In this document: piece by piece, positions 1-7,070 of the stretch
How the letters are laid out: each line of letters begins with the position of its first letter
Numbering within the stretch: position 1 is the stretch's first letter
Source: an uncultured Oscillospiraceae bacterium
GTDB lineage: Bacteria > Bacillota > Clostridia > Oscillospirales > Oscillospiraceae
Reading direction: 5' to 3'
Length of the DNA stretch: 35,924 nt
NCBI GenBank assembly: GCA_910588625.1
Contig: CAJUQN010000021.1
Span: 1-35,924, forward strand
Notes under the pieces: generated by a model
The model's input: the letters and a program-made list of their open reading frames with translations, nothing else
Told to the model about the DNA's origin: nothing
Databases searched by the model: none
Made by a program: the position numbers and the translations under genes

Positions 1-2
1 TC

Positions 3-710
3 GCCGGCATGAGCGCCGCCGCCGTCATCAGCCCCATGCTCATCACCTTCCTCCATATGGAGCCTTACGAGGCCGTGGGCATCGCGCTGGCCAGCGACGT
101 GCTGGCCAGCGCTGTGTCCGCCTACACCTACGGCAAAAACAAAAATCTGGATGTAAAAAACGGCCTGGTCATGATGGTCACGGTGTTGTGCTTCACCCTG
201 GTGGGGAGCTGGGTGTCCAGCCTGGTGCCCGCCACCGCCATGGGCGGCTTCTCCACCTTTATGACCCTGCTTTTGGGCATCAAGTTCATCGTCAAGCCAG
301 TTATGACCACCAAGGAGACCATGTCCGCCGTGGACCCCAAAAAGCGGATCATTCAATCCATCGTCTGCGGCATGATGATCGGCTTCATCTGCGGCTTCGT
401 GGGGGCCGGCGGCGGCATGATGATGCTGCTCATCCTCACCTCTGTGCTGGGGTACGAGCTGAAAACCGCCGTGGGCACCAGCGTGTTCATCATGGCCTTC
501 ACCGCCTTCACCGGGTCTGTCAGCCATTTCGCCATCGGCGGCATGCCTGATTTGTGGGTGCTGTTGTTCTGTGTACTGTCCACCCTGCTGTGGGCGCGGA
601 TCGCGGCCCGGTTTGCAAACAAGGCCAGCCCCATCGTGCTCAACCGGGCCACCGGCGTGGTGCTGGCAGTGCTGGGTGTGGTCATCCTGGCGGTGAACTA
701 TCTGACCTAA
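3..710 (+). CDS. TSUP (TauE/SafE) family membrane transporter, 5' end outside window
   Basis: The frame is open to the left edge, so the N-terminus is missing; the internal ATG at 9 is probably not the true start. The protein shows about seven hydrophobic segments. It has the two glycine-rich repeats typical of the TauE/SafE family, here seen as an AGMSAAAVISP stretch at the start and GFVGAGGGMMMLLIL in the middle. Family members export or import small anions such as sulfite, sulfonates or organic acids across the cytoplasmic membrane; the substrate cannot be read from sequence. A strong hairpin terminator follows, so it ends its transcription unit. The family call is fairly secure and the substrate is unknown. 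Confidence 0.85.
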   Translation, partial: AGMSAAAVISPMLITFLHMEPYEAVGIALASDVLASAVSAYTYGKNKNLDVKNGLVMMVTVLCFTLVGSWVSSLVPATAMGGFSTFMTLLLGIKFIVKPVMTTKETMSAVDPKKRIIQSIVCGMMIGFICGFVGAGGGMMMLLILTSVLGYELKTAVGTSVFIMAFTAFTGSVSHFAIGGMPDLWVLLFCVLSTLLWARIAARFANKASPIVLNRATGVVLAVLGVVILAVNYLT

Positions 711-726
711 AGCCCAGAAAAACGCA

Positions 727-770
727 CGGCGGGCGGCAGGAGAATTTCTCCTGCCGCCCGCCGTTTATCT
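727..770. terminator. Bidirectional intrinsic terminator
   Basis: A perfect 18-bp inverted repeat (arms 727-744 and 746-763) is followed on the plus strand by TTTATCT. On the minus strand it is followed by GTGCGTTTTT. It sits between the convergent TSUP and hpf genes and can end both. Confidence 0.85.
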
Positions 771-792
771 GTCTATATCAGACAAGTCCGGC

Positions 793-1332
793 TCAGCCCT
801 CGTCCTCAATGAGGCCATACCCGCCGCCGTTGCGGCGGTAGACCACGGCAAAGGCCTCGCTGTCCTCGTTTTTGAAGGCGAAGAAATTGTGGCCCAGCAA
901 ATCCATCTGCAAGATGGCCTCGTCCACCGTCATGGGCTTGATGGGGAACTTCTTGGTGCGCACAACCTGGAACTCGTCCTCCTCCGCGTCGGGCACAAAG
1001 GAGGTCTCCTCGGCGGGCTCGGCCGGGGTGAAGGCCCCGGTGCGCAGCCTCTTCTCCAGGCGGGTTTTATGCTTGCGCAGCTGGCGCTCCATGGAGGTGA
1101 CCGCCGCGTCTACGGAGGCAAACATATCGGACGTTCTCTCCGCCACACGGAGGATGGTGGCGCCGGAACGGATGGTGAGCTCCACCTTGTTCCGGTCCTT
1201 CTCCACAGAGAAGACCAGATTGGCCTCCGCCTCATTCTTGAAGTAACGGTCCAGCTTGCCTACCTTTTTCTCGGCGTAATTGTGCAGGGATTTGGGTAGG
1301 TTGACCTTTTTGTCTGTGAACGTGAACTTCAT
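793..1332 (-). CDS. hpf: Ribosome hibernation promoting factor, long form
   Basis: This 179-residue protein has the two-domain layout of long HPF. An N-terminal S30AE/YfiA domain (about 1-100) binds the 30S decoding region. A charged linker leads to a C-terminal dimerisation domain (about 125-179) with the signature FPIKPMTVDEAILQMDLLGH and the terminal YRRNGGGYGLI. Long HPF dimerises 70S ribosomes into 100S particles in stationary phase. The start is fixed by GAAAGGAG seven to ten bases upstream. The promoter is recognisable further upstream. It is monocistronic, ending at the shared terminator. Confidence 0.95.
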   Translation of the reverse strand: MKFTFTDKKVNLPKSLHNYAEKKVGKLDRYFKNEAEANLVFSVEKDRNKVELTIRSGATILRVAERTSDMFASVDAAVTSMERQLRKHKTRLEKRLRTGAFTPAEPAEETSFVPDAEEDEFQVVRTKKFPIKPMTVDEAILQMDLLGHNFFAFKNEDSEAFAVVYRRNGGGYGLIEDEG

Positions 1333-1352
1333 GTGCTCAGCTCCTTTCGCTT

Positions 1353-1406
1353 GGGAGCTATGCTCCCGGTATTTGTATTATAGCACAATAGTATATGGAT
1401 AAGCAA
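1353..1406 (-). promoter_or_regulatory. hpf promoter and short 5'-UTR hairpin
   Basis: On the minus strand, TTGCTT (1401-1406) and TATAAT (1377-1382) are separated by 18 bp, with an extended TGTGC just before the -10. The resulting leader carries a 6-bp hairpin (GGGAGC/GCTCCC, 1353-1367) directly before the ribosome site. Confidence 0.75.
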
Positions 1407-1562
1407 TTCTTTTTTTGTGTCTTTTCACCCGATAGAACAGTTTTTTTGACACAGGGCAGAAATTGGACAGACACCGAGGCCCGCAACCGCGCATAGCCTT
1501 GGTTGAGGGCTTCCTATCCTTGGAAGGTCCCTCCAGTACCAGGAAAAAGATTGGAGAATTGA

Positions 1563-1763
1563 ATGAAGGAAATATTAGCAAACCGGCTGGCCCGCCTGCT
1601 GTGCGTCAAATCGCTGGTGACATTACTGCTGACGATTGTCTTCGCTGTCAAGGCACTGCGGGGCGAGGTCGGCCAGGACTTTATGACGGTTTACACCGTC
1701 ATCATCGCCTTCTACTTCGGCACCCAGCTGGAGCGGACGGCCCAGAAAGGAGGCGGCGCGTGA
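1563..1763 (+). CDS. Small holin-like membrane protein of a lysis cassette
   Basis: The 66-residue product has two predicted membrane spans (about 13-33 and 40-56) separated by a charged turn, with a charged C-terminus. GGAG stands six bases before the ATG. Its stop codon overlaps the GTG start of the next gene (an amidase), and the pair looks like a phage holin-endolysin cassette. I know similar small proteins beside amidases in prophages of gut Clostridia, but sequence alone does not prove pore formation. It could instead be an accessory membrane anchor. No other phage structural genes are present nearby. Confidence 0.6.
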   Translation: MKEILANRLARLLCVKSLVTLLLTIVFAVKALRGEVGQDFMTVYTVIIAFYFGTQLERTAQKGGGA

Positions 1764-2545
1764 ACCTGTTCCAGTGCATCCTAACAGAAAACAGCTGCTA
1801 TCAAACGAAACGCACCATCAAGCCTAAAGGTGTGATGGTACACTCCACCGGGGCCAACAATCCCAATCTGAGGCGGTATGTTCAGCCTGTGGCCTCCACG
1901 CCGGGGCGTAACGAACTGCTGGCCGCGCTGGGCGCCAACCCCAACGCCAACCACTGGAACCGCCCCGGCCTGGACGTATGCGTCCACGCATTCGTGGGCA
2001 GGCTGGCAGACGGCTCGGTGGCGGCGGTGCAGACCCTGCCCTGGGACCACCGGGGCTGGCACGCAGGCGCCGGCACCAGCGGCAGGAGCGCCAACGACAC
2101 CCACATCTCCTTTGAGATGTGCGAAGACGCTTTGACGGACCCGGTGTATTTCCAGCAGGTGTACCACACCGCCGTGGAACTGACAGCCATGCTGTGCGCG
2201 CAGTATGGCCTGGACCCGCTGGCGGACGGGGTGGTCATCTGCCACCAGGACGGCTACCGTCGGGGGACGGCCTCCAACCACGGGGATATCTACAACTGGT
2301 TCCCCCGGTTCGGGCTGGATATGACGGATTTCCGGGCCGAGGTGGTCCGGAGCATAAACGGCAAAAACGAGGAGGATGAAATGGTCTATTATAAAAATCT
2401 AACCGACATGCCGGACTACTACCGCGACGCGGTGGAAAAGGCGGTGGACAAGGGCGCGCTGAATGGCACTGGCGACGGTCTGAACGTCTCCGAGGACCTG
2501 TGCCGCACCCTGACGGTGCTGGACCGCCTGGGCAAGCTGGACTGA
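1760..2545 (+). CDS. N-acetylmuramoyl-L-alanine amidase (Amidase_2/PGRP fold), endolysin-like
   Basis: The protein is 261 residues from a GTG start at 1760. AAAGGAGG lies upstream and the GTG overlaps the previous stop, so I prefer it over the much longer open frame that begins upstream. Residues 20-185 show the Amidase_2 fold: GVMVHSTG with the likely zinc ligand H28, then VICHQDG (H162) and SNHGDIYNW (H174, D176). The last 50 residues form a separate small domain after an acidic linker, perhaps for cell-wall binding. It would cleave the bond between MurNAc and the stem peptide. It is likely a phage endolysin remnant or a domesticated autolysin, since no capsid or tail genes accompany it. 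Confidence 0.85.
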   Translation: MNLFQCILTENSCYQTKRTIKPKGVMVHSTGANNPNLRRYVQPVASTPGRNELLAALGANPNANHWNRPGLDVCVHAFVGRLADGSVAAVQTLPWDHRGWHAGAGTSGRSANDTHISFEMCEDALTDPVYFQQVYHTAVELTAMLCAQYGLDPLADGVVICHQDGYRRGTASNHGDIYNWFPRFGLDMTDFRAEVVRSINGKNEEDEMVYYKNLTDMPDYYRDAVEKAVDKGALNGTGDGLNVSEDLCRTLTVLDRLGKLD

Positions 2546-2547
2546 GC

Positions 2548-2592
2548 GAAAAAGAGGACGCCTGAGCAGTCAGGCGTCCTCTTTTTCCTTCA
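2548..2592. terminator. Intrinsic terminator shared by amidase and the convergent RHH gene
   Basis: An 18-bp perfect inverted repeat (2548-2565 and 2570-2587) with a 4-nt loop ends in CTTTTTC on the plus strand and in a T-run on the minus strand. The stop codon of the minus-strand gene lies inside the right arm. Confidence 0.9.
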
Positions 2593-2761
2593 TCGCTTTG
2601 TCGATTGCTTGGTTGATGAATTTGTTGGCGCTCAAGCCCTGCTTTCGGGCAAAATCCTGAATGACCTTTCTTTTCCCTTTGGGAACGATTATGTCGATTC
2701 GGTCATACGCCTTTTTATTATATCTGGCGGTCGCTTGTTTTTGAGCCTCAGTATACCCCAA
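2570..2761 (-). CDS. Ribbon-helix-helix (Arc/CopG-type) DNA-binding protein
   Basis: The product is 63 residues, starting at TTG (2761-2759) with GGAGG about eight bases upstream. The middle has the RHH pattern: a short beta strand (YDRIDIIVPKG) followed by two helices (KRKVIQDFARKQG and SANKFINQAIDKAMKE). Such proteins bind DNA as dimers and usually repress their own promoter or serve as antitoxins. No toxin gene is adjacent. A palindrome lies between its -35 and -10, a plausible autoregulatory operator. These proteins are common on mobile elements, which fits the neighbouring lysis pair. Confidence 0.75.
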   Translation of the reverse strand: MGYTEAQKQATARYNKKAYDRIDIIVPKGKRKVIQDFARKQGLSANKFINQAIDKAMKEKEDA

Positions 2762-2792
2762 TTACAGCACCTCCAGTTGAGATTCATCAGAA

Positions 2793-2839
2793 ATTATAGC
2801 TATACTTCCGTAAGTATTGTATAATTCCATACGTATATT
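2793..2839 (-). promoter_or_regulatory. Promoter of the RHH gene with palindromic operator
   Basis: On the minus strand, TACAAT (2816-2821) and TATAAT (2793-2798) are 17 bp apart. A perfect 6-bp-arm palindrome, ATACTT-N4-AAGTAT (2802-2817), occupies the spacer, and a second self-complementary ATACGTAT lies near 2832. Dyads between -35 and -10 are the usual place for a repressor such as the RHH protein. Confidence 0.55.
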
Positions 2840-2856
2840 TTTGTCGTATCTGCCTA

Positions 2857-2885
2857 TTTCCATTCACCGGGCGTTGTGCTATACT
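2857..2885 (+). promoter_or_regulatory. Extended -10 promoter of a short non-coding transcript
   Basis: TTTCCA (2857-2862) stands 17 bp before TATACT (2880-2885), which has the extended TGTGC element. No open reading frame begins downstream before a terminator at about 3027, so the product should be a small RNA. Confidence 0.55.
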
Positions 2886-2891
2886 ATGGAA

Positions 2892-3028
2892 TGTGGTCAG
2901 GACTGACCCTCTCTGACCGCCTGCTCCATGCGGCTGGAGCGCCATTTCACAGTTTGCCACGAACCTAACTCCTTCCGCGGCAAACGGAATGCCCACCTCC
3001 TCTCTCTTCCGGGGTGGGCGTTCTTTTG
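2892..3028 (+). ncRNA. Candidate structured small RNA, about 137 nt, class not recognised
   Basis: This interval is bounded by the promoter at 2857-2885 and an intrinsic terminator (arms 2988-2997 and 3013-3022, then CTTTT). It has no coding frame with a ribosome site. It can fold into consecutive hairpins: GGTCAG/CTGACC near the 5' end, GCTCCA/TGGAGC in the middle, and GTTTGCC (2952-2958)/GGCAAAC (2979-2985). I considered 6S RNA because of size and solitary transcription, but I cannot show the closed-end rod with central bubble. SRP RNA is excluded because its conserved tip motif is missing. The open question is whether it is independent or a leader of the aroF operon, whose own promoter lies 110 bp downstream. 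Confidence 0.45.
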
Positions 3029-3140
3029 CCCTTGAGCCTTCCTCGTTGAAGGAGCGCTGGTCCCCAGTAGGGCAACTGAATTAAAGGCATAACAGCTGGC
3101 ACAGCGAAGCTGCAATGGATGGGGTGTGTAAAATTTGCCC

Positions 3141-3169
3141 TTGACTTTTACGCTTGAAAGTGCTAGAGT
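3141..3169 (+). promoter_or_regulatory. Promoter of the aroF-tyrA operon
   Basis: TTGACT (3141-3146), a 17-bp spacer and TAGAGT (3164-3169) give a start near 3176. The transcript would then begin about 24 nt before the leader-peptide ATG. Confidence 0.7.
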
Positions 3170-3199
3170 ATCCTCAGCAAACAAAAAGGAGGACTGCGT

Positions 3200-3268
3200 A
3201 TGGACCGCCGGAGTTATGGGTGCGGCTATTACCGCTATTGCGATAGCGGTGTTTTGTCATGCCCCTGA
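3200..3268 (+). CDS. Tyrosine-rich leader peptide of the aroF-tyrA attenuator
   Basis: This 22-codon reading frame (ATG 3200, TGA 3266) has an excellent AAAGGAGG ribosome site eight bases upstream. Four of its codons 6-13 are for tyrosine (core SYGCGYYRY). It precedes the genes for DAHP synthase and prephenate dehydrogenase, the first and a late step of tyrosine synthesis. A ribosome waiting for charged tRNA-Tyr at codons 10-13 (3227-3238) would cover the left arm of a hairpin that starts at 3231. This is the classic logic of leader-peptide attenuation. Tyr and Cys codons are otherwise rare, so such a cluster is unlikely by chance. Its expression has to be inferred; the peptide itself probably has no function. 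Confidence 0.8.
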   Translation: MDRRSYGCGYYRYCDSGVLSCP

Positions 3269-3318
3269 AGGTCCCCGCCGTTCTGCTTGGACGCGGCCGC
3301 CAAGGGCGGCCGCTTTTT
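3231..3318 (+). promoter_or_regulatory. Transcription attenuator of the tyrosine operon
   Basis: Three hairpins can be drawn. A pause hairpin ACCGCTAT/ATAGCGGT (3231-3238/3243-3250) overlaps the Tyr codons. An antiterminator-like stem pairs 3275-3283 with 3289-3296 (eight pairs with one bulged C). A terminator GCGGCCGCC/GGCGGCCGC (3293-3301/3305-3313) is followed by five T. The antiterminator uses 3293-3296, the first four bases of the terminator, so the two are mutually exclusive. How ribosome stalling favours the antiterminator is not fully clear from pairing by hand. Confidence 0.75.
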
Positions 3319-3361
3319 GTATGTCTGAAACAACCCCATCACGCAAAGGAGCGGATATCAA

Positions 3362-4378
3362 ATGGTAGTCATCATGAAGCGGGAGTTCACCCACGAACAG
3401 TTGGAAACCGCCATCCACGCCATGGAGGCAGGCGGTGTACGGGTCATGGTGTCCAAGGGCGCCGAGACCACCATCCTGGGCGCCGAGGGCGACGCCAGCG
3501 GCTTAAACCAGGAGCAGCTGTCCCAGCTGGACGGCGTAGAGCGGGTCATGCGGGTCAGCGAGCCCTATAAGAAGGCCAACCGCAAGTACCACCCCGACGA
3601 CTCCGTCATCGACATGGGCGGCGGCGTCACCATCGGCGGGAAAAAGCTGGCGGTCATCGCCGGGCCCTGCTCCGTGGAGAGCGAGGAGCAGATTCTTGAG
3701 GTGGCCAAGTCGGTTCAGAACTCCGGGGCCGGCGCCCTGCGCGGCGGCGCCTACAAGCCCCGCACCTCCCCCTATGCCTTTCAGGGCAAGGGCGTGGAGG
3801 GTGTGCTCCTGCTGGACGAGGCCCGCAAGGCCACCGGCCTGCCCATCGTGTCCGAGCTGATGAGCGCCGACCAGCTCCCCCTATTCGAGGAGGCGGTGGA
3901 TGTCATCCAGATCGGCGCCCGGAATATGCAGAATTTCGACCTGCTCAAAAAGGTGGGCCGCGTCAACAAGCCCATCCTGCTCAAGCGCGGCCTGTCCTCC
4001 ACCATCGAGGAGTGGCTCATGAGCGCTGAGTATATCATGGCGGGGGGCAACCCCAACGTCATTCTGTGCGAGCGCGGCATCCGCACCTTCGAAACCTACA
4101 CCCGCAACACCCTGGACCTGTCGGCGGTGCTGGCGGTGAAGCGGCAAAGCCATCTGCCTGTGGTGGTGGACCCCTCCCACGCCTGCGGCAAGGCCTGGAT
4201 GGTGGAGCGTATGGCCATGGCGGCGGTAGCCGCCGGGGCGGACGGCCTCATCATTGAGGTGCACAACAACCCCTCCTGTGCCCTATGCGACGGCGCCCAA
4301 TCCGTCACCCCAGAGCAGTTCGGCGGCATCATGGACAAGCTGCGGGCCGTGGCCGCCTGCGTGGGCCGGAAGCTGTAA
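3362..4378 (+). CDS. aroF: 3-deoxy-7-phosphoheptulonate (DAHP) synthase, type I-beta with N-terminal regulatory domain
   Basis: The 338-residue enzyme condenses phosphoenolpyruvate and erythrose-4-phosphate, the entry to the shikimate pathway. Residues 1-70 form the ferredoxin-like domain (start MVVIMKREFT) that in this subclass carries feedback control. The TIM barrel follows, with AGPCSVES at 100-107, the RGGAYKPRTSPYAFQG active-site block at 127-142, and DPSHACG further on. AAAGGAG ten bases upstream fits the first ATG, and MVVIMK is the usual opening of the family. It is first in an operon with tyrA, 22 bp apart, under the Tyr leader. That pairing suggests control by tyrosine. Confidence 0.95.
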   Translation: MVVIMKREFTHEQLETAIHAMEAGGVRVMVSKGAETTILGAEGDASGLNQEQLSQLDGVERVMRVSEPYKKANRKYHPDDSVIDMGGGVTIGGKKLAVIAGPCSVESEEQILEVAKSVQNSGAGALRGGAYKPRTSPYAFQGKGVEGVLLLDEARKATGLPIVSELMSADQLPLFEEAVDVIQIGARNMQNFDLLKKVGRVNKPILLKRGLSSTIEEWLMSAEYIMAGGNPNVILCERGIRTFETYTRNTLDLSAVLAVKRQSHLPVVVDPSHACGKAWMVERMAMAAVAAGADGLIIEVHNNPSCALCDGAQSVTPEQFGGIMDKLRAVAACVGRKL

Positions 4379-4400
4379 CAGAAAGAGAGGAGCCCTATTC

Positions 4401-5279
4401 ATGGAGCAAAAGCGTATTTTGGTGGTGGGGATGGGCCTCATCGGCGCATCCCTGTCCATGGCCCTCCAGGGCTTTGAGGATTACGAGGTGGTGGGGGCGG
4501 TGCGCTCCCAGTCCACCTACGACAAGGCGGCGGCGCGGCATGCGGCGGACCGGGTCACCTTCGACCACGCCGCCGAGCTGGCGGGGGCCGATGTGGTCAT
4601 CCTGTGCCAGGACCCGGCAGGCATCATCGGCTTTCTTCAGGAGCACAGGGACCGCTTCAAGCCCGGCTGCCTCATCTGGGACGTGTGCGGCGTGAAAACC
4701 GCTGTCATGGAGGCATCAAAGTGTCTGCCCGAAGGGGTGGATTTCATCGGCTGCCACCCCATGGCGGGCAAGGAGGTGTCCGGCATCGACAATGCTGAGG
4801 GCACCCTGTTCCGCAACACCCACTTCATCGTCACTCCCGGTCCCCGGGCCACCCGGGAGCATTTGAACCTGCTCCACCGCATGGCGGACTGGTGCCAATT
4901 CGGCGACGTCATTGAAACGACGCCGGAGCGCCACGATGAAATGATTGCCTATACCAGCCAGATGATGCACGTCATCGCCGTGTCGGTGTGCGACAACGAG
5001 GAGTTGTTCTCCTGCGTGGGCTTTGAGGGCGGCTCCTTCCGCGACTGCACCCGTGTGGCTGCCCTGGATCCGGCCATGTGGACCCAGCTGTTCACGCTCA
5101 ACGCCCCGGCCCTGTCCAAAATGGTGGCCGAGCTGGAGGAGCGGATTCACCAGTACCGGGTAGTCATCGAGAACAACGACCGGGAGGCCCTGTGCGCCAT
5201 GCTGGCCCATGCCTCGGACCGGAAGAAACAGATCAACCTGGAGCGGGCCCGCGGCGACGACGTCCACCCCAAATTCTGA
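4401..5279 (+). CDS. tyrA: Prephenate dehydrogenase
   Basis: The 292-residue protein oxidises and decarboxylates prephenate to 4-hydroxyphenylpyruvate, the tyrosine branch point. A Rossmann NAD-binding motif GMGLIG lies at 10-15. The substrate region contains GCHPMAGKEVSG, and the helical C-terminal domain is present. It ends without an ACT domain, so allosteric inhibition by tyrosine through ACT is not expected; control may rest on the leader attenuator. AGAGAGGAG stands before ATG 4401; the longer open frame upstream overlaps aroF and is not used. It is second in the operon. Confidence 0.95.
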   Translation: MEQKRILVVGMGLIGASLSMALQGFEDYEVVGAVRSQSTYDKAAARHAADRVTFDHAAELAGADVVILCQDPAGIIGFLQEHRDRFKPGCLIWDVCGVKTAVMEASKCLPEGVDFIGCHPMAGKEVSGIDNAEGTLFRNTHFIVTPGPRATREHLNLLHRMADWCQFGDVIETTPERHDEMIAYTSQMMHVIAVSVCDNEELFSCVGFEGGSFRDCTRVAALDPAMWTQLFTLNAPALSKMVAELEERIHQYRVVIENNDREALCAMLAHASDRKKQINLERARGDDVHPKF

Positions 5280-5284
5280 GAGAA

Positions 5285-5313
5285 TTGACATCCTGTGTCC
5301 CCGATGGTACACT
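5285..5313 (+). promoter_or_regulatory. Promoter of the NUDIX gene
   Basis: TTGACA (5285-5290), 17 bp and TACACT (5308-5313) predict a start near 5320. That would leave an ATG at 5324 practically leaderless and supports translation from 5366. Confidence 0.75.
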
Positions 5314-5365
5314 GGGAAGGCACATGGCCCGCAAAGACAAAATTTACGGTCATGGAGAGGCTGTT

Positions 5366-5836
5366 ATGGGCTATATTATGGACCTGCGGACCTTTGTGGG
5401 CCACCGCCCGCTTATCCAGGTGGGCTCCAGCGTCATTTTGGAGGACAAACAGGGCCGCATCCTTTTGCAATTGAGAACGGACAACCGTCAATGGAGCTTT
5501 TCCGCAGCGGGTTCCATGGAACCCGGAGAAGCACCGGAGGACACCGCCCGCCGGGAACTGCTGGAGGAAACGGGCCTTACCGCCCACATTCTGGAGCTGT
5601 ACGGCGTATACGCCGGACCGGAGGAGCACCACATCTACCCCAACGGCGACGAGGTATATAACGTTGAGTTCGCCTACGCCTGCCGGGATTGGTCTGGCGC
5701 GCTGAAATGCCAGGAGGGCGAGGTAGAGGGTCTGCGCTTCTTTGCCTTGGATCAGCTTCCCGAGCCCTTGTCCGGTCAGACCGGACGGCGGCTGGTAGAA
5801 TGGCGCCGGTACAGGAAAACCTTAGAAAAATCTTAA
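5366..5836 (+). CDS. NUDIX hydrolase
   Basis: The protein has 156 residues. The NUDIX box G-x5-E-x7-REUxEExGU is complete at 49-71 (G49, E55, R63-E64, E67-E68, G70). These enzymes hydrolyse nucleoside diphosphates linked to other groups, needing a divalent metal held by the box glutamates. The substrate cannot be told. GGAGAGG five bases before ATG 5366 decides the start over the ATG at 5324, and the N-terminus MDLRTFVGHRPLIQVG is usual for this subfamily. It has its own promoter just after tyrA. Confidence 0.9.
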   Translation: MGYIMDLRTFVGHRPLIQVGSSVILEDKQGRILLQLRTDNRQWSFSAAGSMEPGEAPEDTARRELLEETGLTAHILELYGVYAGPEEHHIYPNGDEVYNVEFAYACRDWSGALKCQEGEVEGLRFFALDQLPEPLSGQTGRRLVEWRRYRKTLEKS

Positions 5837-5837
5837 A

Positions 5838-5866
5838 TTGACGGCAGGCCTCTCTAATGGTAAACT
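5838..5866 (+). promoter_or_regulatory. Promoter of the AI-2E family gene
   Basis: TTGACG (5838-5843), 17 bp and TAAACT (5861-5866) begin right after the NUDIX stop codon. The layout closely resembles the promoter at 5285-5313, including the shared ATGGTA and ACTG around the -10. Confidence 0.7.
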
Positions 5867-5898
5867 GAGTAAAATTATTTTGGGGAGGTCTGTTCTCG

Positions 5899-7062
5899 TT
5901 GGACAAAAAAATGTTCCGCAGTCTGATATTGCTTATCACCTATGCTATCGTTTTAGTGGCGGTTATCGTCAAGCTGGACGCGGTCACCGGCTGGCTGAGC
6001 GGGGTTTTAGGCGCGTTCCAGCCCCTCATCATCGGCGGCGTCATCGCCTTCATCCTCAACCGGCCCTGCGGCTTTTTTGCCGGGCTGTATGAGAATGCCT
6101 TCCCGGACAAGGCTAAGGGCGCGGCCCGCCCTCTGGCGGTGGTCACGGTGTATCTCATCGTCATGGCCTTCATCACGGTGCTCATCTCCATGGTGGTGCC
6201 CGAGCTGACCCACAGCATCGAGCTGTTCATCAGCAACATCAGCGTCTATGCCGCCAATTTCCAGGACCTGTTCGACTGGGTGGTGGATAAGCTGGATTTG
6301 GAACAGCTGGCCAATCTGGATTTGTCCACCGGCATCAGCGACTCGCTGAAGGGTCTGCTCACCGGAGCGCTGGACACCTTGACCAACACCCTGCCCCACC
6401 TCATCACCATGACCAGTGTGGTGGTGTCCGGAGTAGTGACAGGGGTCATCTCCCTGGTGTTCTCCATCTATATGCTGTCCGGCGCGCCCCAGCTCACAGC
6501 CCAGTGCCGCCGTCTGGTGCAGGCCTATCTGCCGGAGAAGGCGTCCCGTCATGTGCTCACCGTCACCCGGCTGACCTCGGACACCTTCTCCAAGTATGTC
6601 AGCGGCCAGATGGTGGAGGCCTGCATCCTGGGTAGCCTGTGCTTCCTCGGGATGTGCATTTTCCGCTTCGACTACGCGCCGCTGATCTCCGTGGCCGTGG
6701 GCGTGTTCGCCCTCATTCCCATCGCGGGGGCCTATCTGGGGGCGGTGCTGGCGGTGCTCCTGCTGGTGATGATTGACCCCTGGCAGGCGGTGTGGTTCCT
6801 GGTATTCCTGGTGGCCCTCCAGCAGTTTGAGGGCAACATCATCTATCCCCGGGTGGTGGGCACTTCCATGGGCCTACCTGGTATCTGGGTGCTGGCGGCG
6901 GTCACTGTGGGCGGCTCCCTGTTCCAGTTGGTGGGCATGGTGGTCAGCGTACCGTTGGCGGCGGTGGTGTACACCCTGCTCAAGCAGGACCTGCGGGCCC
7001 GGCTGTCCACTCAAACCTCTGAGGCCGAGCCCATTTCAGAGGACCCCCCGCCCCAGGAGTGA
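5899..7062 (+). CDS. AI-2E family (PerM/YtvI-like) membrane transporter
   Basis: The protein has 387 residues and about eight membrane spans. It shows the family layout: two N-terminal spans, a long amphipathic segment (about 90-190), then a hydrophobic block containing IPIAGAYLGAVLAVLLL and QQFEGNIIYPRVVG, the conserved family signature. Members export varied small molecules or act as sodium/proton antiporters; some relatives such as YtvI are sporulation-linked. The substrate is unknown. TTG at 5899 is the likely start because GGGGAGG stands ten bases before it. The next ATG (5911) is too far from the ribosome site. Confidence 0.9.
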   Translation: MDKKMFRSLILLITYAIVLVAVIVKLDAVTGWLSGVLGAFQPLIIGGVIAFILNRPCGFFAGLYENAFPDKAKGAARPLAVVTVYLIVMAFITVLISMVVPELTHSIELFISNISVYAANFQDLFDWVVDKLDLEQLANLDLSTGISDSLKGLLTGALDTLTNTLPHLITMTSVVVSGVVTGVISLVFSIYMLSGAPQLTAQCRRLVQAYLPEKASRHVLTVTRLTSDTFSKYVSGQMVEACILGSLCFLGMCIFRFDYAPLISVAVGVFALIPIAGAYLGAVLAVLLLVMIDPWQAVWFLVFLVALQQFEGNIIYPRVVGTSMGLPGIWVLAAVTVGGSLFQLVGMVVSVPLAAVVYTLLKQDLRARLSTQTSEAEPISEDPPPQE

Positions 7063-7070
7063 TTTTCACT

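Noticed and set aside
1378..1581. 67-codon minus-strand frame upstream of the holin gene
   Set aside because: It overlaps the hpf promoter and a T-rich tract, has no ribosome site, and its codon use is unlike neighbours.
2892..3028. Assignment of the small RNA as 6S or SRP RNA
   Set aside because: The SRP tip sequence is absent. The 5' and 3' ends do not obviously pair into the long rod required for 6S.
3176..3361. Tyr T-box riboswitch before aroF
   Set aside because: No T-box sequence or Stem I architecture; the leader is too short and instead encodes a Tyr-rich peptide.
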